From contig NZ_JAHHUL010000014.1 of the NCBI RefSeq assembly GCF_019008365.1, forward strand, positions 51,773-115,772: a stretch of 64,000 nucleotides of DNA, written 5' to 3'. The stretch's first letter is position 1. Each line of letters begins with the position of its first letter. Source of the stretch: Phosphitispora fastidiosa. GTDB taxonomy: Bacteria > Bacillota > Thermincolia > Thermincolales > UBA2595. A program made the translations under genes and the position numbers. Below, piece after piece: positions 61,632 to 64,000 of the stretch. The notes beneath the pieces are model-generated. The model had not been told where the DNA came from. It saw only the letters and a list, made by a program, of their open reading frames with translations, and did not search any database.

Positions 61632-61786
61632 GCATAACAACGCACTAAATGGTTCGCTAGCGCTCACCCAACTTTGCCGGTCCTCGGGCTGTCACGATTT
61701 TTGCGGTAAGTGTGGACGGAGTGCAAGAGCAAAAATCGCGCCAGCCCTGCGGTCGACAAAGTTCATTTAGTGCCAATGCGATAAGC
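61632..61786 (+). repeat. attC-like recombination site 2
   Basis: R'' GCATAAC (61632-61638), L'' GCACTAAATGG (61642-61652), L' CATTTAGTGC (61764-61773) and R' GATAAGC (61780-61786, one mismatch to GTTRRRY). The centre matches site 1 over about 100 bp, so the two are clearly homologous. Confidence 0.72.
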
Positions 61787-61814
61787 GGACATCGCTCGCT
61801 GCGCTCACTCGTCC

Positions 61815-61959
61815 GATTATCGCGGCGCCGGTTTCCCGAGGGCACGGCGACGTCATAGCTCGCGCAGAACGCTCGCGACGTCGCCTATCAGCCGGGTTCC
61901 CGGCTGATGCCCAAATGCCCACTGCGTGGGCACTTCGGGAACCCGGCGCCGCGTTAGGC
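61815..61959 (+). repeat. attC-like recombination site 3
   Basis: R' GTTAGGC (61953-61959) is a perfect core site. The stem GCGGCGCCGG..TTTCCCGA (61821-61838) pairs with TCGGGAA..CCCGGCGCCGC (61935-61952). The R'' at 61815-61821 (GATTATC) is degenerate. GC-rich, unlike the following gene. Confidence 0.55.
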
Positions 61960-62001
61960 GAAATTGGCACATTTGATGAATGTCTTAGGGGGTATTTATG
62001 C

Positions 62002-62793
62002 ATGCTTGAAAAAATCAAGAACGAAATCGAGAAAACAGGCTTTCCGCTTGAACTTAGGGTAGCAGATTTATTACAGGGCAAGGATTATTATGTTGCTCAT
62101 AGTCTTTATTATGTTGATGAAGATGAGGGTAAAGCCAGAGAAGTAGATTTGCGTGCATTAAAAAATGCATTTACTTATAATTCAGATCAAAGTGTGAGAA
62201 CAACTGTCAGAAACTGTTTGATAGTAGAGTGCAAGAAAAGTGCAAGTAAACCTTGGGTTTTCTTGACTTCACCAAAAGCTTGTTATGACGCGGATTTTTA
62301 TGATCTTCCTTTCTTGCCAATGCAAGACTTTGTCATCTTAGAGCTTGAAAAGCTAGAAAACACACATCCGTTTGCCCTAAGAGAGGTAATGGGGAGAAGT
62401 TATTTCGAAGCATTTAAAAATGGTGAAACTGGCGAAACGATTTTCAAAGCATTAACAACTGTAACAAAAGCAACTTCCTATTTTATGAAAACTAGATTTG
62501 GCACGGATGGTACTAATAATTTTTGCTTCTATTATCCTATTATTGTATTTGACGGACAGTTATTTAAGGGTGAGTTAGTTAACGGGCGAATTGAAGTTGA
62601 AGAAGTTAATTCACTGTTGGTTTCGTTTTTCTATCCTTCTAAGGGATACGAATTTGGAAGATTTGCTATACCAGTAATAAAAGAATGCGAGTTAACTAAA
62701 TTTCTCGATCAATTAGATGAATGCTTACAAGTGCTTGCAGAAAATATTGACTCCTATATTACAAACCAACCTCCTAAAGACACTTTGTGGTAA
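62002..62793 (+). CDS. cassette gene, predicted PD-(D/E)XK-type nuclease (hypothetical)
   Basis: A 263-residue soluble protein. The segment AREVDLRA...CLIVECKKSASKPWVF has the spacing of a PD-(D/E)XK nuclease core (Asp, then E-x-K), as in Mrr-like and other restriction-type proteins; the rest is unrecognised. ATG 62002 has AGGGGGT 8 nt upstream; the frame is open upstream into the attC-like DNA but that part is not coding. Base composition is far more AT-rich than the chromosome. A 22-nt inverted repeat (61953-61974 / 62792-62814) brackets it. Confidence 0.6.
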   Translation: MLEKIKNEIEKTGFPLELRVADLLQGKDYYVAHSLYYVDEDEGKAREVDLRALKNAFTYNSDQSVRTTVRNCLIVECKKSASKPWVFLTSPKACYDADFYDLPFLPMQDFVILELEKLENTHPFALREVMGRSYFEAFKNGETGETIFKALTTVTKATSYFMKTRFGTDGTNNFCFYYPIIVFDGQLFKGELVNGRIEVEEVNSLLVSFFYPSKGYEFGRFAIPVIKECELTKFLDQLDECLQVLAENIDSYITNQPPKDTLW

Positions 62794-62814
62794 ATGTGCC
62801 AACATCGCCTAAAC
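62792..62814 (+). repeat. truncated attC-like end (R'' side) after the cassette gene
   Basis: AAATGTGCCAAC followed by ATCGCCTAAAC is the near-complement of 61953-61974 (GTTAGGCG..TTGGCACATTT). It contains the R''-like GCCTAAA (62807-62813). The remainder of a site is not visible; different sequence leading to the IS110-family gene follows. Confidence 0.55.
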
Positions 62815-62926
62815 CAGCTAGTAAACGTCAAGAGTTTTTTAAAAAATATTTTTTGTCCTTTTAAAAAGGCATAGCAAAGCAAGCCTACCAATGGTAGACT
62901 TAAGAAAAGCAGTACCCGTGTTGATT

Positions 62927-64000
62927 CTAGGTCAGTTTAAAGGGTTCGTTTTTCCGCCACATACCATAGATGATTCTTAGCAGTTTGTTAGCTGTAGCAA
63001 CCAAGGCTACCATTTTAGGTTTACCTGCACTTACTTTTTTCAGATAATAGTTTTGCAATAGAGGATTTACAGGTCCCTTTTTTGTAGTGCGTATCGCGGC
63101 TTTTGCTGCTTGAAACAATGCCTTACGTAGGTAAGCAGACCCGCGTTTTGATATTTTGTTTCTTGATGATTTGAATTTACCTGATTCAAAGACAGAAGCA
63201 TCAAGACCGGCATAAGCTGTTAGCTGATGGTCACCAGAGAAACGGTTAACATCTTCAATTTCTGCCAGGATAAAGGCAGCAGTGATTTCTCCAACACCGG
63301 GGATAGTTCTCAACAAAGCATAAACAGATATCTCCTTGGCCGCTGCAACAATTTGAGCCTGTATGTCAGCCAACTGAGCTTTGTGTGTCATGAGTATGCC
63401 AATGTACTCACGGAGAACACGTATGTTGGACTGTTGGGAGACTTTGTAGGGCAAACTTGCCTTGGCGGCGGCCAGTAATTTATCATAAATATTTTCCACC
63501 CATCCTTTTCGCTGATACTCTGCTTTAAGTAGTGCTAAAACATCTTCTTTAGCGGCTGCTAAAACACTTTCAGGAGTAGGAAAGGCAGCCAGCAGGTGCA
63601 GAGAAGAATCCCCGCAAAGTGCAGAGAAAACATTTGAGTAATAAGGGAAAAGCAGATCTAAAACGCTTTGGAATCTTAACTGGGACTCAATATATAACGA
63701 ATTGATACCATCATAGTGCCGACATAAAACTCTTAATTCAGCAATGGCTGGATTGATTGGCTTTTGAGCTTTGAAATTTTGCATGTAAAAGAGTTCGGCA
63801 ATACGTTTAGCATCGACGGGATCAGTTTTAACTTTACGGATAGAGCGCCGTTTTTGCAGATGTGTTTGTATAGGGTTTAAGATAATTACGGGATATCCAG
63901 CATCCTGCAGGATGCAGCTAATAGGTTTTGAATAATTCCCAGTAGACTCCATAATGACATTAGGCCTCATGCCAGTGAGGTATTCCATATGTTCGAGACG
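62927..64000 (-). CDS. IS110-family transposase (5' end outside window)
   Basis: A DEDD-type transposase of the IS110/IS1111 family, which uses a structured guide RNA in known members. The frame is open to base 64000; at least 357 residues are visible. The N-terminal RuvC-like part shows MESTGNYSKPI and KTDPVDAKRIAEL, and the C-terminal Transposase_20 domain shows IPGVGEITAAFILAEIED, LTAYAGLDASVFESG and KISKRGSAYLRKALFQAA with the conserved serine. The element end between 62815 and 62926 could not be located. Confidence 0.92.
   Translation of the reverse strand, partial: RLEHMEYLTGMRPNVIMESTGNYSKPISCILQDAGYPVIILNPIQTHLQKRRSIRKVKTDPVDAKRIAELFYMQNFKAQKPINPAIAELRVLCRHYDGINSLYIESQLRFQSVLDLLFPYYSNVFSALCGDSSLHLLAAFPTPESVLAAAKEDVLALLKAEYQRKGWVENIYDKLLAAAKASLPYKVSQQSNIRVLREYIGILMTHKAQLADIQAQIVAAAKEISVYALLRTIPGVGEITAAFILAEIEDVNRFSGDHQLTAYAGLDASVFESGKFKSSRNKISKRGSAYLRKALFQAAKAAIRTTKKGPVNPLLQNYYLKKVSAGKPKMVALVATANKLLRIIYGMWRKNEPFKLT

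Noticed and set aside
61238..61770. Short open frames (69 and 73 codons) within the attC-like region
   Set aside because: They lie within or across the palindromic sites, lack ribosome sites and have arginine/serine-rich composition typical of GC-rich non-coding palindromes.
61182..61959. CRISPR array
   Set aside because: The repeats are about 150-170 bp, palindromic and only three in number, without regular short repeats and spacers or cas genes.

Overview
The window reads as chromosome of a spore-forming, anaerobic member of the Firmicutes, most like Peptococcaceae/Desulfotomaculales. The basis is spoIVB next to spo0A, a spoIIA operon behind dacF, spoVA genes and spoIIM, together with many ferredoxin-linked enzymes (2-oxoacid:ferredoxin oxidoreductases, a polyferredoxin membrane protein, a radical-type dehydratase activase). 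Almost all genes lie on the + strand. TTG and GTG starts are frequent, so several starts were chosen from the ribosome binding site.

Layout. 1-7.2 kb: end of recN, spoIVB, spo0A, then a steA/steB-like pair with a glycosyltransferase and a MraY-like transferase. 7.4-18.2 kb: a sigma-54 island with two paralogous PAS-AAA-Fis activators, two -24/-12 promoters, and a palindromic upstream site (GTGC-N12-GCAC) shared by both promoters. The genes are ptb, buk, a four-subunit branched-chain 2-oxoacid:ferredoxin oxidoreductase, a GNAT acyltransferase and an acyl-CoA synthetase. 18.4-20.3 kb: accessory patch with a toxin-antitoxin pair, an Rhs remnant and small genes. 20.4-28.4 kb: M20 peptidase, DUF3866, endonuclease Q, spoIIM, adhE. 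28.5-36.5 kb: the conserved yqzK-xerD-deoB-punA-pdp-dacF-spoIIAA-spoIIAB-sigF block and a dodecin. 36.9-42.9 kb: spoVAC-AD-AEb and spoVAEa-AF, separated by a small membrane protein and an oppositely oriented NapH-like polyferredoxin.

43-58.4 kb: a split activase/dehydratase module, a TRAP-type (tripartite) transporter, two dehydrogenases, iorA-iorB-paaK, a TrpB2-type enzyme and a branched-chain aminotransferase. The transporter and iorA leaders each carry a sigma-A promoter, a run of (G/T)AG triplets with mostly 5-nt periodicity, and an intrinsic terminator. The trpB2 start region has GAG triplets in the same 5-nt phase over its ribosome binding site. This is the architecture of tryptophan-activated attenuation by the RNA-binding protein TRAP (MtrB). 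It suggests a tryptophan-repressed regulon for uptake and salvage of aryl acids and indole, with PaaK plus IOR running towards arylpyruvates.

58.6-64 kb: accessory DNA with DUF554, a tyrosine recombinase, a GNAT gene, at least two and probably three attC-like integron recombination sites, a cassette gene with PD-(D/E)XK-like motifs, and an IS110-family transposase running off the end. Two families of long, nested, non-coding palindromes are scattered downstream of genes (8.9, 36.5, 36.6, 38.4 and 49.2 kb, with a decayed copy at 0.6 kb).
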